Source: Sympetrum striolatum (lineage: Eukaryota; Arthropoda; Insecta; Odonata; Libellulidae). From it: a stretch of 64,000 nt of DNA. Under the pieces are notes generated by a model that made no database searches, had not been told where the DNA came from, and was given only the letters and a program-made list of their open reading frames with translations. Within the stretch, counting starts at the first letter, position 1. Each line of letters opens with the position of its first letter. A program made the translations under genes and the position numbers. Shown here in pieces: positions 22,740 through 33,800 of this stretch. The stretch covers positions 89,840,615 to 89,904,614 of the forward strand of contig OX388346.1 of assembly GCA_947579665.1 (NCBI GenBank), in the 5' to 3' direction.

Positions 22740-24890
22740 AAAGAGTTTATATTTTGTTTATTTGTATGACTTAATTAGATCAAAAAACTGTTCTTTCCTA
22801 AATAATCCAAGATAATTACAAATAAAATAATACAATTACGATAATAATTACACAATTGTATTTGTGATCATTCTTATGTTTTATAAATTGGATGTATAAT
22901 TTCTTTTCTAAAAATATCACTATTTTTCGTTGTGTAGGATATGTTTAATGTTTAACCAGAACTGTATATTTTACATATATATTATTTGGTCTATAATAAT
23001 TTAATGGAGAATCAAACATCAATTTAATTACAAAGTTAAGGAGTTATGTCTTTATATCTCCTTGAACTAGTAAATGTGCATAAGATTAGCAAGGAGCCGA
23101 AGCATCCTCTGTTTCACGAATGCTCATTGAAGCGGAATTCGATGGCTAGAAAGTAGGAGTTAGGCTATAGATGCAGCCAGTTAAGGTGCACGTGGTAGTT
23201 AATTATCAGTAGCCGTTGTCAGCAAGTTTTCTTGTGCTTTTACGTCAGTTTTGCGTCATGCGTGACAGCAATACACGTCATACCTACTTTGGCGATACGG
23301 CAGTCTACTTCTTATCCAGTTTCACTCAAACCTGTTTTAGCCTCAAGTGGAAGAAATGCTCTTCTCCTTTCGAGAAAGTACAGTTCTTTGCACCCCAGCA
23401 CGTGTGTGAATGTTTCTGTTTGTATATGTGCGAGTCCAGTGTCGTAAAACTTTGAAATCATAAGATAAGTAGTCTTAAGGTTCCCAGTTGTACAGTTGCC
23501 GATTTAATAGCGCATAATTTGCGGAATTTAAATTTGTTTTTCTCTCAGCCATCCATTTCTGTATTTGCTGAATGATCTGGTATTTATATACGTTAGATTA
23601 AATTGGATATATTTTGCGAATTCCTAAGATTGCGAATATTCGACCAAATTAATTATATTTATGAATTTTATGATGATTTTATTGGGTTAAAATCATTGTG
23701 TTACTGAATTTTCAAAAGAGGGGAACCAGACTATGTTGTAGAGATGAAATGTGTTAAGTGTTTGTGAAAATTGGTTATGAACCATTTTTTTGCTGCATCA
23801 TTACTCTAATGTATGTAATAATGTGATTATAATGTAAAATTTGACTGTGTTGTGTTGATTTGACCGATTTTATATTATTGCCATGTCCTATACATGCATA
23901 CGTATGTCGTTGGATAGATAAAAATTATTATTATTATTCTTGTTCTGCCTTATTTCATCCTCTAAAATTTATATCTGCATCGTATTTGATTGAATTTTTT
24001 TCATTCAATAATGATGTAATGAAGAATAAAATTTCTACGAATTAAGTCTTTCTATTCGTGCAATCAACGTTGAAGGTACAACCTTTTTTCAGCAACGATA
24101 ACTCAATGGTGATAAGTGCCAGTTAAATATGCAATTCATGGTACCGAGGGGCGTTGGAGACAGCTTGGACCAAAACGTCTTTTAAGTAGACCGCACGTGA
24201 TGTCGACGCTCGCTCTGCCATTCTCCCGAAAGAGAAAAATAGTGCGCACGTCAGCAATTGAAGTGTTTTCAAGTCGAAGCAATCCTATTAGTGGCTCCGA
24301 TTGTCGTCCCGGTGTTAATTTGGATCAGAAAAACGTCATCGCGAGTTTGGTTAAGGAATGATTCCATTCTGTTAGTGCGGACCTGGCGATCGAACATAAA
24401 TGCACTGCTTGGACGTTTTGCAAGATTTTTTTTCCTTCCTATTTTTAGGAAGGATCGATGAGAAAAGTTTCCGTTCGAGATTGAAATATATTATATAGAG
24501 CTGGTTTTATGTACAGCAACAGAGAGCCTTCTTCTTCAGAAATTCGAAGATTTTACGACAAGATTGTCTACGTGAGGAATCACCTGCATTAATAAAATGA
24601 TGGGAAAATTTGTGGTTATCTTTAGGAAAGTCCTTAGCGTCTTCGTGAGCCCCAACTCCTCTTCGTTTGCATTCGAGATTTCCCTGATCGTTTCAATTTG
24701 TTAGCCATTCAAACATTATTTTCATCCACTGAAATTGATTGTAAAAATTCCTCTGAGAAAAAATTGTAGACCATTAAGCAATTTTATCACGAAGGTGCTT
24801 TCTTCTTAATTAACGACATTCAACATTCTTTTGTTCATTATTATTGTACTTATATCTTGATATTATATGAAAAATATGATAAATTTGTAA
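22740..24890. other. AT-rich non-coding DNA, nothing identified
   Basis: A slightly GC-richer part lies at 23080-23440 with two overlapping + strand frames (23216-23455, 23232-23447), and another at 24110-24460. Neither has a splice context or domain signature that I can support. Confidence 0.45.
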
Positions 24891-24894
24891 ATCA

Positions 24895-25143
24895 CCGGCC
24901 TTGGTGGCGGAGTGGATAGCATTCCATCTACGCTATCTCTCCGAACCCTAAGGTCCCGGATTCGAATCCCGGCTGGTCGGATTTTTCCGATCAGGGAATG
25001 GTTATTTGTGTTCGTTGTTGCTGTTGACTCAGTGAAGCACCTCCTGATAAGTTTAGAGAGAGCTTTCGGGGGATTCCACCGATAAAGGTCAACAGTGGTT
25101 AATCATGAAAAAAATCCATAAAGATATAAATATAATAATAATG
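24895..25143 (+). mobile_element. Near-complete tRNA-derived SINE (SINE-A)
   Basis: The head has an A-box-like TGGCGGAGTGG (24905-24915) and a perfect-looking B box GATTCGAATCC (24959-24969). The 54-bp box spacing suits a tRNA with a long variable arm (Leu or Ser type). After it come GGTCGGATTTTTCCGATC and a CAGGGAATGG block, a GT-rich stretch (TGTGTTCGTTGTTGCTG), a unique body to about 25100, and an A-rich tail (AAAAAAATCCATAAAG, then ATAATAATA). Copies of parts lie inverted at 5641-5745 and 47995-48085. It would be moved by a partner LINE and has no coding capacity. Target-site duplications are not obvious. Confidence 0.8.
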
Positions 25144-27060
25144 AACTGTTGAATGTCGAATTTCGTTAATCGCAACGATAGCCCCTTCGTGATTAAGTAG
25201 CTTAATTGTCTGCAAAATCTTCTTAGAGGAATTTTTGTATTAGATTTTTACTATATTTATGTGTATGAGTAAAAGTCGCTTGCATTCGGAAAACATATGA
25301 TGAATGATTCGTGACTGGTTGAGCTCGAAAAAGTTCTTGATACACAGTGCAGCTTCTGATATGTCTCCAAGCTCTTAATTTTCACTCTTACCCAGACTGC
25401 AATTCATTATGTATGTAGGTAAATAATAAACGTAAAACTTGTTTGAACCGTCTCGGAAAAGCAAATGGAAATATTAAATTAATATTATTTTGAAGATCCG
25501 TGAGAAATTTATGATATAGATTTTCGAGGTGAGGGCCATGTATTGAAACTTATTGGTCAAAATGCCGTGGATTTGCTCCTCTGCTGTTAGAAGCACTCCG
25601 TTGGCAAAGTTCGGCACGTCACAAGGATTGGCCGTTCCCGTAGATGGTCCTCTTTCAAGATGAATGAGGGGACCTTCCACGGTAGTGTGACAGAAAGAGG
25701 ACCTTTTGAAAGGGAAGGTCGTAAGGTTTATTGCGAGTGGAAGGGTTCTCGCCTTCCCAGGAAATTTTCTTTTCCGCTCGGGAAAGACCCAGAAACGGGG
25801 TGGACCGGACCTAGGTCACAGTTCGAGTCGCTTACAATTGTTTTGTGTCTTACGACAACGTTTGCATTCTCATGTTTGTGAAATTGAAGCTAAAAAAGTA
25901 AGATTTGTTGGAAGGTGATTCTCTATCTTCTTTTTAATCCTTGGAGCGTATAAGTGTTTATTCTATATTTCGGCATGCCAAGAAACACTTCTGCTGCCTT
26001 CAGTAAGGATTCGAAATTTAAGGGAACGCTATTCAAAGCTATTTTTAAAAGGTAACTCTTGTACTTAAATCTTATCTTTGGAAATGTATCCGCAAGACGT
26101 GCAGTTTAAAATAATTAATTGTTTATTATGAAAATGTAGTAATAAAAACTTATTTATATAAGTTCATAAAAAATAATAGTTTATAAAACCTGTTTTATTT
26201 AACAATCTTTTCGATTGTGTCGTATTTCCCCTGTATTTCGCTCTCCGTGAATTTTTATTTTTATTTAATTGCTCTTACTCATGGAATGTATTACAAAATC
26301 GTGAACATTCGCCTAACCTTTAGGATTATGTCTTATGGCTCCGTTCCGTAACATTTTTCGTCAACAATTAGATGCCAAATTATGTTCAACGTTTAATTCT
26401 AATTGTGTGAAATCGTTGCCAAATAAACGTATTTCTTTTTATGAGATACGTTTACCTAAACCTCTGTTCCCAAATAAGGTAACCTCATTGAAAAGGAGCT
26501 CATTTTAGCAATTTAAAGCTTTTACTTTTGTGCATTTGGATTTAGGCACATTCATGTGCCGAAGATTTTCGAACGGAAACCAGAACAGCATTTGCCGATG
26601 CAGCATTGTGAAAATCCATCTATCACGGCTGTTATGGCTGCAATCCAATAGATCAAAGGATTAAAGTGCGCGCAGTGGTTGTCACTTGAATATCAAGTTT
26701 AAAAGACACAAGGATGAGTAATATTTCCCACTCTTCAGATTCCAGATTTCTGTGTTTGACGCCATAAAAGGAAAAGTTTTGATTACACTAAGTCATTGAT
26801 CAGTTAAACATATAATATGAAAGACTACGATAAGTTGAATTCGAAATATATAGTAATAATTTAGAATTATTCTAGCTCGTAAGAAAACCTGAACGAAAAC
26901 AGTGAAAAACTTTCAAGTCTCACCCGTACAAATCCAGAATACTGTTGTTATATCATTATAGTTTCATTCTTACGTGCATATAATTGATTAATCAGCATTG
27001 CGAATATTTTAATTGCTTTATTCATTTAATTACTTTTCATATTTGGCTCCGAATGGTTCG
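25144..27060. other. Mostly AT-rich non-coding DNA with a GC-richer block
   Basis: The GC-richer block at about 25600-25830 contains the interlocking inverted repeats listed separately and two overlapping + frames (25660-25881, 25706-25918) without recognisable domains. The rest shows no gene or repeat match. Confidence 0.45.
25646..25720. repeat. Two interlocking inverted repeats
   Basis: GGTCCTCTTTC (25646-25656) is exactly complementary to GAAAGAGGACC (25693-25703). GACCTTCC (25671-25678) is exactly complementary to GGAAGGTC (25713-25720). The left arm of the second pair lies inside the loop of the first and its right arm lies outside, which is pseudoknot topology if transcribed. The arms are short, so chance is possible. 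Confidence 0.45.
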
Positions 27061-27066
27061 TGCAGG

Positions 27067-27236
27067 TTGAAAAATAAATATTTACGGACGATTCCCAAAA
27101 TTAAAGATTTGTCCCTAAAATTCAACGTTAAGTATGTACATAAAGCTTACTTGATTTGGAGCGTCTCAAGTCTAGTTTACTCTGAAGCCACTACACTGTC
27201 ATCAGAGGAATTTGTAGAGGGAATGTGGCAGACTAG
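27067..27236 (+). CDS. Candidate internal exon, unrecognised protein
   Basis: An acceptor-like TTCGTGCAG (ending 27066) and a donor-like TAG|GTAAGA (GT at 27237-27238) bracket 170 bp that stay open in the frame G-TTG-AAA. The stop codon TAA overlaps the donor, as expected for a frame that ends where an intron begins. The peptide is Lys-rich at first (LKNKYLRTIPKIKDL) and ends with ATTLSSEEFVEGMWQT. No domain is recognised. The polypyrimidine tract before the acceptor is weak, so this is only a candidate. Confidence 0.15.
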
Positions 27237-27300
27237 GTAAGATATGGAGAATAAGGTACTTAGTCAGTATGTTATTAATTCAAAATCTAATTGTCTTCCT

Positions 27301-27455
27301 TGGAGGCATAAGGCTGAGCGTGCTAGCCTAGCAATGGCGAGGTACTGGGTTCAATTCCTATTTAGAGCATGGATGTTGGTGTTAGTGTAAGAGTAGTCTT
27401 GAGACCAAAATCAGCCTAATAAAGATGTCGTTGTTATTAGTATTATTATCATTAA
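27301..27455 (+). mobile_element. tRNA-derived SINE, third type (SINE-C)
   Basis: A tRNA-like head has an A-box-like TAAGGCTGAGCGTGC (27309) and, about 39 bp on, a B-box match GGGTTCAATTCC (27348-27359). The body is about 70 bp. It ends in ATT/GTT-type short repeats (GTTGTTATTAGTATTATT, about 27430-27450), typical of a SINE tail. It does not align with SINE-A or SINE-B outside the boxes. Confidence 0.6.
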
Positions 27456-30400
27456 AACGGATAGATTTATCGATAGTGTTACTGTAGTTTAAGGAAAATA
27501 ACCTGTCTAAATGGAGTTAACCCAGATGACCGGCTATATCAAAGGTGCATACAAGTGAGGTACGATGACAAGCCGATGACCTATTTCTGGCACGCGAAAC
27601 AATTCCTTATCAAATTTTCAATTCTTCGGTGACACCTTTCGTACTTTTTCGTAAAGTTATACCTTATTTTTTCATTCAGTCCATGTTTCACGATGAAGGT
27701 CATCGCTTACCATCAAGATATCAAATGATATGTTCTCGAAAAATTATTGTTAAAAAGTGGAAAACGTTTGTCACAGATTTGGCACGCTCAATTAAAAATA
27801 TTGCCTACTTCTGAGCCTTAGGACTTTCAGAAATATTATTTAAGCGCTGTTTTCCTGTGATATCAAAGAGATTACTTCGGTGAATCCTTCCTCGGGAAGA
27901 ATAGGATCCAAAGCATCTTTTCTCCCGTGAGCAGGGTCCTCAGCAGTTCGCATTCCAATTCACTGCGCAGAAGATCGGATTGCGATCGACGAATGAAATC
28001 GCGTCTCTTTATCACTACGCCCTCTCCTCATTCTCTCCCCCAACCAACAAGTTTACTCCGACGCGACGTGTATCATCTCCATTACCTTCCTTGACGACTC
28101 ATGCTAAAGAACAGAGCGGTGAACTCCGCTTCAGTCCGATTTCAGCATTTTATCATCATCATGGAAGGCTTTTTCTTGCTCTCCACTGAAATTAAATGAG
28201 ATTTATTTTAAATATTTCAGTTGCCATCTGCTGTTGTAACTACCACTATCCATTCCATACCAACTACTATTGATGTGCTTACTCATCGAATATAATTGAC
28301 TCTTTTGCAGGATATGTAATTAAATAATGGTTATGTCATAGTTTAAGTTGATCATCGTCGATGATGCGTTTAATTTAAGCAATTAATGTGCTTTAATCAA
28401 TTTACGCCTGTGAGTTACTTGTCTGCGTTACTGCCCGAGTAATTTGTCGATAATAGAAAATGTTTTGTGTTAGCTAATGTATTTTATATTATTTGATTGA
28501 AATTGGTGAAATTGATTTTATGTACTTTTGTTTTAAGCATGTCTCGTAGTAGTATGTAACGGTGCTTGAATTCATTGTAGTAGCTCTGTTGTAAATGAAT
28601 CGCATCTTGAATTCCCATTTATGAATCAAGTGCCCTATTGCACCCAAAAGTTTTTAATAGAATTCAGGAGTACCTACGTGAACACCTTATCTTTTGTCAA
28701 AATTTCAACTAACCTCGAAGATTATTCTTATCCAACGAATATTGCTGATAAGATAATGAATAAGCTGAAGGTTACGCCCATGTATGTGAGGTAACACCAG
28801 TTCCATCATTTGCATGTTGTGCATGAAGTATTCAAATTCAATGAATGTAGAAAAGTAGGCTGGAAAAGATTCTTCTACGGTAAACCTGATATTTTTATTT
28901 AATCTATATGTAACGCTTTTGTTTTAACTATTTAAATTTTATGTTAAACTACCTCAACTATTCATTTGGTGTAAGAGACTTTCAAAATTGTACTAGTACA
29001 CACAGGTATTTCTCAGAACGAGTTGAAGCTATTAGCTAGTTAGGTACTCTTCAAAATTCTTCCTTGTATTTTCCTGCCAGTCGCCTTAAAATGTCGCTTG
29101 CTGCCATCTATCCTTCCAACAATGTTGATGTTGTTGCCAGCAAAAGCAACAACCTGATGTCATTAAACGAAGGCGTTTTTAACGCAAAGACTTTAAGTCT
29201 GTTTAGTGAGGGAAAGATGTTATTCGAAATTGTTTCCCCTCGGGTAAAGGCGTAATGAATTTAGTTCAGGCTGTTTAGTCACAGTAATCACCCTTAGGCT
29301 TTCTTCCAGTGAAAATGAAACAACTTATGGGAAGGACAGAGAGGTGAAGTAGTAGTAGTCATTCGTGCATGAAGATATTTTCTCTCGACTCACTTCTTTA
29401 CGATAAATCAAGTGTAGCACATTCAATGCTTAGATAACAGTTAGGAATGCAAGTTATGTATATTATAATCAATAGTTACTCTATTTATTTTCAGAAGTAG
29501 CATATTTGGCAACGTCTTAGTAGAGGAATGGGAGCTAAGCAGAAGTGCAGGAATTTGAGAGTGAAATAATACTCGCTTGAATTCTCACTCTCAGCTAATT
29601 TTAGAGTGAAACAGAGAATGTTTCATATTCATTTTCATGCAATTTCTTGCTTTTTAATCGTTTCAATCAATAAATTATAATAATATGTATTATATTAATA
29701 TAATACTTTCTTGAGTTCGGGTATTTCACTTCTATCATTAGTTTTTAGTTCACTCTTTTTAACAATTTTTTATAGATCTCCTTCATGCAAGATTTAACCT
29801 ACGCATATCTAATTTATTTGCTTTATCTTCAATTGGTAGGAATTATCGTTAGTTAACTATAATTTTTATTTACTATACGTATATGATTTTCCACTCTGAA
29901 TGCAGATGAATGTTACGCTTATGTTTTACCCTTTCTCCTTTTATTTCTGGGTCCCTACGGTGGACAGATACATATTTGAAAAAAAAACTCGATAAAGTGC
30001 CTACTTCAGTATTTCTTGTTATCGCTTACCTAATTATCTCTGAATATACATTCATACGGTTTGTGTGAATGTTTATAGTCGTTACTAATCAATTGAGTCT
30101 ATAGCTTACATTTGTGATTCTTAAATCACAATTTGGCCCATGATTGAGTCGTTTGTTAGAATGCATGCACTCTAGCGTTGACCTCTATACACTCTCTGTC
30201 CTTCTGAATAGGGAATAAACAGTTATTTTCAGTATATAGTTCTGCCCAGAGAGACTCAGTCGTCTCGTCCAGGGTGGCTATCTACCCCAGTGCCTCTGTC
30301 TCCCCACGCATTCGATGGAGGACGAAGTTCTCTCCTTCTACGCTGCATTTGCACTCTGTGGGAGGCGCTATTTTATTTCCCCTTTGACTTTCTTGGATTC

Positions 30401-30574
30401 GCCTTTCGTCACCGAGTGGGTGCTTTTATTAGGCAGCATTCTTCCCTGCAGCCACTGCGAGATTCCCTCCATTGAAATAGGTGCGGTGAAGTCATAGTTC
30501 TATAATTTAGGCCCGCACTCTTCCATCTAACCCCACACGTAGCGATAAAAGTAGCTGTCGTATGATTAAAAGTA
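27456..30574. other. AT-rich non-coding DNA, nothing identified
   Basis: GC-richer segments at about 27880-28190 and 30240-30480 carry short overlapping open frames without domain signatures. A compact 7-bp-arm palindrome (ATCATCG, one base, CGATGAT) lies at about 28350-28365. Confidence 0.45.
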
Positions 30575-30690
30575 TTTCGAAAGCTGAGGTTGTATCACAC
30601 ATGGACTTCCACCGGGAATCGAACCCGGGATCGTTCCCACAAAGTTGAATACGGTGTCCACATAGCTATCCTACATGCTGTAATATTTGC
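30575..30690 (-). mobile_element. tRNA-derived SINE (SINE-B), copy 2
   Basis: On the minus strand: GATAGCTATGTGG (A-box region, 30658-30670), then GGTTCGATTCC (B box, 30615-30625). The downstream body GGTGGAAGTCCATGTGTG matches SINE-B copy 1. The B box is intact, so this copy is better preserved than 17890-18003. Confidence 0.7.
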
Positions 30691-31900
30691 GGTAGTTTAA
30701 GAAAAAATCTTCAATTAAAGAGTTGGTTTGGGAAAAAATTCTTTATGACACAGAGATGGTGAAGAAGAACGCACGTTGCGGAAAATACAACAAGAGAAAA
30801 TAAGTAGAAACTAAGAATGGAGTAAAATAATCTAGATTTGTTAGTAACATTCGAGTCTTCTTTCTGCGTGTGGTAGAGCGTACGTTCATAAGTAGGTTTC
30901 TCTAACTGATTTTACAGTACTATTCCTTACAAAAGCTCTTTATTCCGCAGTATAGGTACCCTTTCAAAACTAAAATATCAGACCCTGCAAAAGTTAAAAT
31001 GCAAGTAAACTTTTATAATTGTATAAAAAATTGAATACAAGTGTATAATGATGAAGAAAAACACCAACATACGATATGGGAAGAAAACTACGATCTTAAC
31101 TTTATCAATATTAATAAACCTGCTTTATTTTTGGGAAAAATTTAGACTAAAAGTACCTTCTTACATTTAACCTTATATTATAGTTAGACAACATACTTAA
31201 TAGTAGTATAATGCAAATGCAAAAGTATAACCCAATGTTATGTTAGGTCTGTTCTTTGTTATTTAGTTTGTGTAATGTCTTTCTTATGCAATTATTGAAT
31301 GTATATTTTAATTATAGATAGCTGGGCTGGATTAAATTTTGTAATTTTTTGGCTATCTCAAGCCTTATACATACTGTTATATGTTTATTTTATATATATA
31401 TATATTTTTGTTTTTGAATGGTGTTTTTGTATATGATTATTGATTGAAATATATGAGAAATAAAAATGATAAATAAGGGTTATGCCAACAGCTAAGGTTA
31501 ATTGTACGACAAAATAGTAGCAACAGGTAGCAAGCATATAGTTGTACGACAACTGTTAGCATCCTAGCAGAGGCCAAATAACTAAAGATGTAAAAAAATA
31601 CGAAGAGCATTAATTGTCTTTATTCCACAACAATAAAAACACACTGAATGTTGCATAGTGAAATTCCACGAAGTGAGGGCGAGATTATTGTACTAAATAT
31701 GTCTTTAATGACTCTGAAGGAACCTCCCTATTCTCAATATTCAAATACATTCGCTAGCAAATATGCACTCGTTTGCAACAGAAAGCTCTTTGCAGCGTGT
31801 TATTACCGGCAGTGTGTGGAAAGTGACATGGACCACTCTCTTTGCTCCAAGTGCGTAGGTCGCCGATACAGCTACCTATTTGTATAAATATAGACTGGAC
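30691..31900. other. AT-rich non-coding DNA with simple repeats
   Basis: It contains a TA dinucleotide run at about 31390-31405 and a two-copy 40-bp duplication at about 31503-31582 marked by TTGTACGACAA at 31502 and TTGTACGACAA at 31542. No gene is seen. The open frame at 31648-31887 is unremarkable. Confidence 0.5.
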
Positions 31901-32240
31901 GTGAAAAAAAAACCCAATTTCTCCATCCGCTCCCTCCCTTGGCCCAATTCTCCCGCTGGGTCGTGGATTCCACGAGAGGTCGCCTATTCGAAAACGCCCA
32001 TTGCCTCTCCTTCTATCTCTCTCTCCCCGTCTTTCTTTCTCTCCGATGCGGTTCGCCGTGACGTGTATATTTTCTGCTCTCTCTTCCCCTGCGTTCATTT
32101 TTTCGTCCTGTTTACCTAATTTTCCTTGTTGTCTCTCGTTTTTCCTACGGTATCTCTTCCTGTGTTGTGTTCTCTTTCTTTACTGTTCTTCCATTCATTC
32201 CGTTGACCTCTGTTTGTTCCAAATATGGCTAGCTGGTGAG
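31901..32240. other. Pyrimidine-rich patch
   Basis: The + strand has a run of C/T-rich words (for example CTCTCCTTCTATCTCTCTC near 32010). The 133-codon frame 32001-32402 and the 114-codon minus frame 32098-31754 overlap here and have Ser/Leu/Phe-rich or Arg/Gly-rich composition matching the base skew. Confidence 0.45.
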
Positions 32241-32600
32241 CCGAAGGAAGCTCCTTCAGATACCAAGCGTTTGAATTCACTAAAATATTGTTGCTATATT
32301 TTTATATTTGTTATATTTTTATACATTGTTAGTATATGTTTATGTTTCAACATGTTGTGTTGTCACCGTAAATTGAAATGTTATGATGTATGTGATAAAT
32401 GAATACATATATAAATAAAATTAAGTATGTTTCGCATTTAAGTACTACCGATATATTAGACGTATCTTTCGTATTAAGTGACGCGCAATGTAGGGTTGTA
32501 TGTGTTACTTAGGATTACGATTATATTTTTGAGATCCTAACTGTTGAAGTTGGCTCTATGTATGCTTTCACAGCATGGTAAATAATAAACAAATCTAATA

Positions 32601-32672
32601 TGGAAAACGTTTACTAGACCACAAAAAAGTGGTAGAAAGAAAATTTTCTTGTGGTCTAGTAAACGTATTTCC
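32601..32672. ncRNA. Compact hairpin, possible small-RNA precursor or foldback element
   Basis: ACGTTTACTAGACCACAA (32607-32624) is an exact inverted copy of TTGTGGTCTAGTAAACGT (32649-32666). After one mismatch the stem continues for three A-T pairs and a possible G-T pair, leaving a loop of roughly 15 nt. Outside a single mismatch, four or so further pairs extend it to 32602 and 32671. The total of about 70 nt suits a microRNA precursor in size, although the stem is shorter than most. The alternative is a tiny foldback repeat. Both strands would fold equally well, so strand is undetermined. Confidence 0.35.
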
Positions 32673-32689
32673 TTAAGGGGTTTTTCGCA

Positions 32690-33335
32690 AATAATAACCA
32701 CTAAATACGACCCGATTCTGTATCGTTTAAAGTAATTTACCTTCGTTAAAGAAAATATGCGAAAAAACTTAATCGTAAACCGTGACAAAATTCGAATATA
32801 TTGAATCGCTTGTGATGTCTTTGTCCGCTGTGTTTTGAATCCACGCGACAGTACAATGACCATATGAATAACAATTTTCAGAAAATTAAATAATGAGTGT
32901 CTTTGCTGTCTTAGTGCATTAAGTTATGCAACTTACACATCACAATGCCCGTGAGTAAGACTAATAGGAAGACATGTAATGAGTAATACAGTTGAAGACA
33001 AATTTTTCTCTAATCTATTCTGAAATAGCATTATATGTACTTATCTTCAGGATGTAATAGCAGAAAGAAGCAGTCGCAACATAATGGAATAATCTGTCTT
33101 GATTTATACTTACAAACAATATCTCCGTATTTTATAATTGCTCGTCGTTATGTACTAGCTCGGATTTAGAGTTAAAATTTCGTGATTTTCAATTTTCACC
33201 CTGAAAATACGAAGTTTTAACCTGCGTTTATCTATTTTGCACATGGCCGTTCAGTGAAATATCTCTTTCCCCTATATTTTTCGTCATTGACTTGATTTCG
33301 TAGAAAAATTATCCGTCGCAATCCGCCTTTATTAG
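32690..33335. other. AT-rich non-coding DNA, nothing identified
   Basis: No repeat match, RNA box or convincing exon is visible. The minus-strand frame 32863-32537 spans the hairpin and has no recognisable domain. Confidence 0.45.
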
Positions 33336-33800
33336 AAAAAACTAGAATTCCCGCGTCATTCGCGTAGGCAATACAGCTTCTCCCAAGTCGTTTGTCGGAC
33401 TTCATTCCTCTATCCCACGCAATTCCGCGATCTCTTTCGCTCCATCAGCTTTGAAATGTCACGATGTGTATACGAGAGAGCGCGGAATTTTTTCCAAGGC
33501 CTTTTCCACGCAGACGGAGGGATTGTTTTTTGTGGCGCTAGAGCGCGCTCTATTCAGGAAGGGATTTCCCGAAGACGCGGACTTTTGCGCCCGCTATTCC
33601 TCTTTTTCTCCATTTTTCCTCTTCGTGAGTGATTAATAAGGATAGGAATGCTGGGACGGGGCGGCGGAAGCAAGAGTGGCGCCACGTGGCGTTGCAACAG
33701 ATGAAATGACGCGGCGATCGCCGGTTTTCGCGTGTTGGGACGCGCCACGTCTCGTGTTTTCTACGCTCGCGTACCTGCTCTGCCGTGGAGGAAAGCTGAA
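33336..33800. promoter_or_regulatory. CpG-rich patch with E-box palindrome, candidate promoter or enhancer
   Basis: CpG density is high through this block. A GC box-like GGGGCGGCGG lies at about 33658-33667. Three perfect palindromes then follow: CGCCACGTGGCG (33680-33691, containing the CACGTG E-box bound by bHLH factors), GTTGCAAC (33691-33698) and CGGCGATCGCCG (33712-33723). A second CCACGT half-site occurs near 33746. Two + frames and two minus frames are open here, which is expected in GC-rich DNA. No TATA box or clear transcript direction is visible. Confidence 0.35.

Noticed and set aside
30600..30685. Possible functional tRNA gene (minus strand)
   Set aside because: Box spacing and B box are good, but no acceptor stem is seen and the downstream sequence is shared with 17.9 kb, showing a dispersed element.
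31390..31405. TA run as a TATA box
   Set aside because: It is a plain dinucleotide repeat with no downstream exon or initiator.
32001..32402. 133-codon open frame on the + strand
   Set aside because: It begins in a C/T-rich patch, giving a Ser/Leu/Phe/Cys-rich peptide without domain features, and a minus frame is open over its first part.
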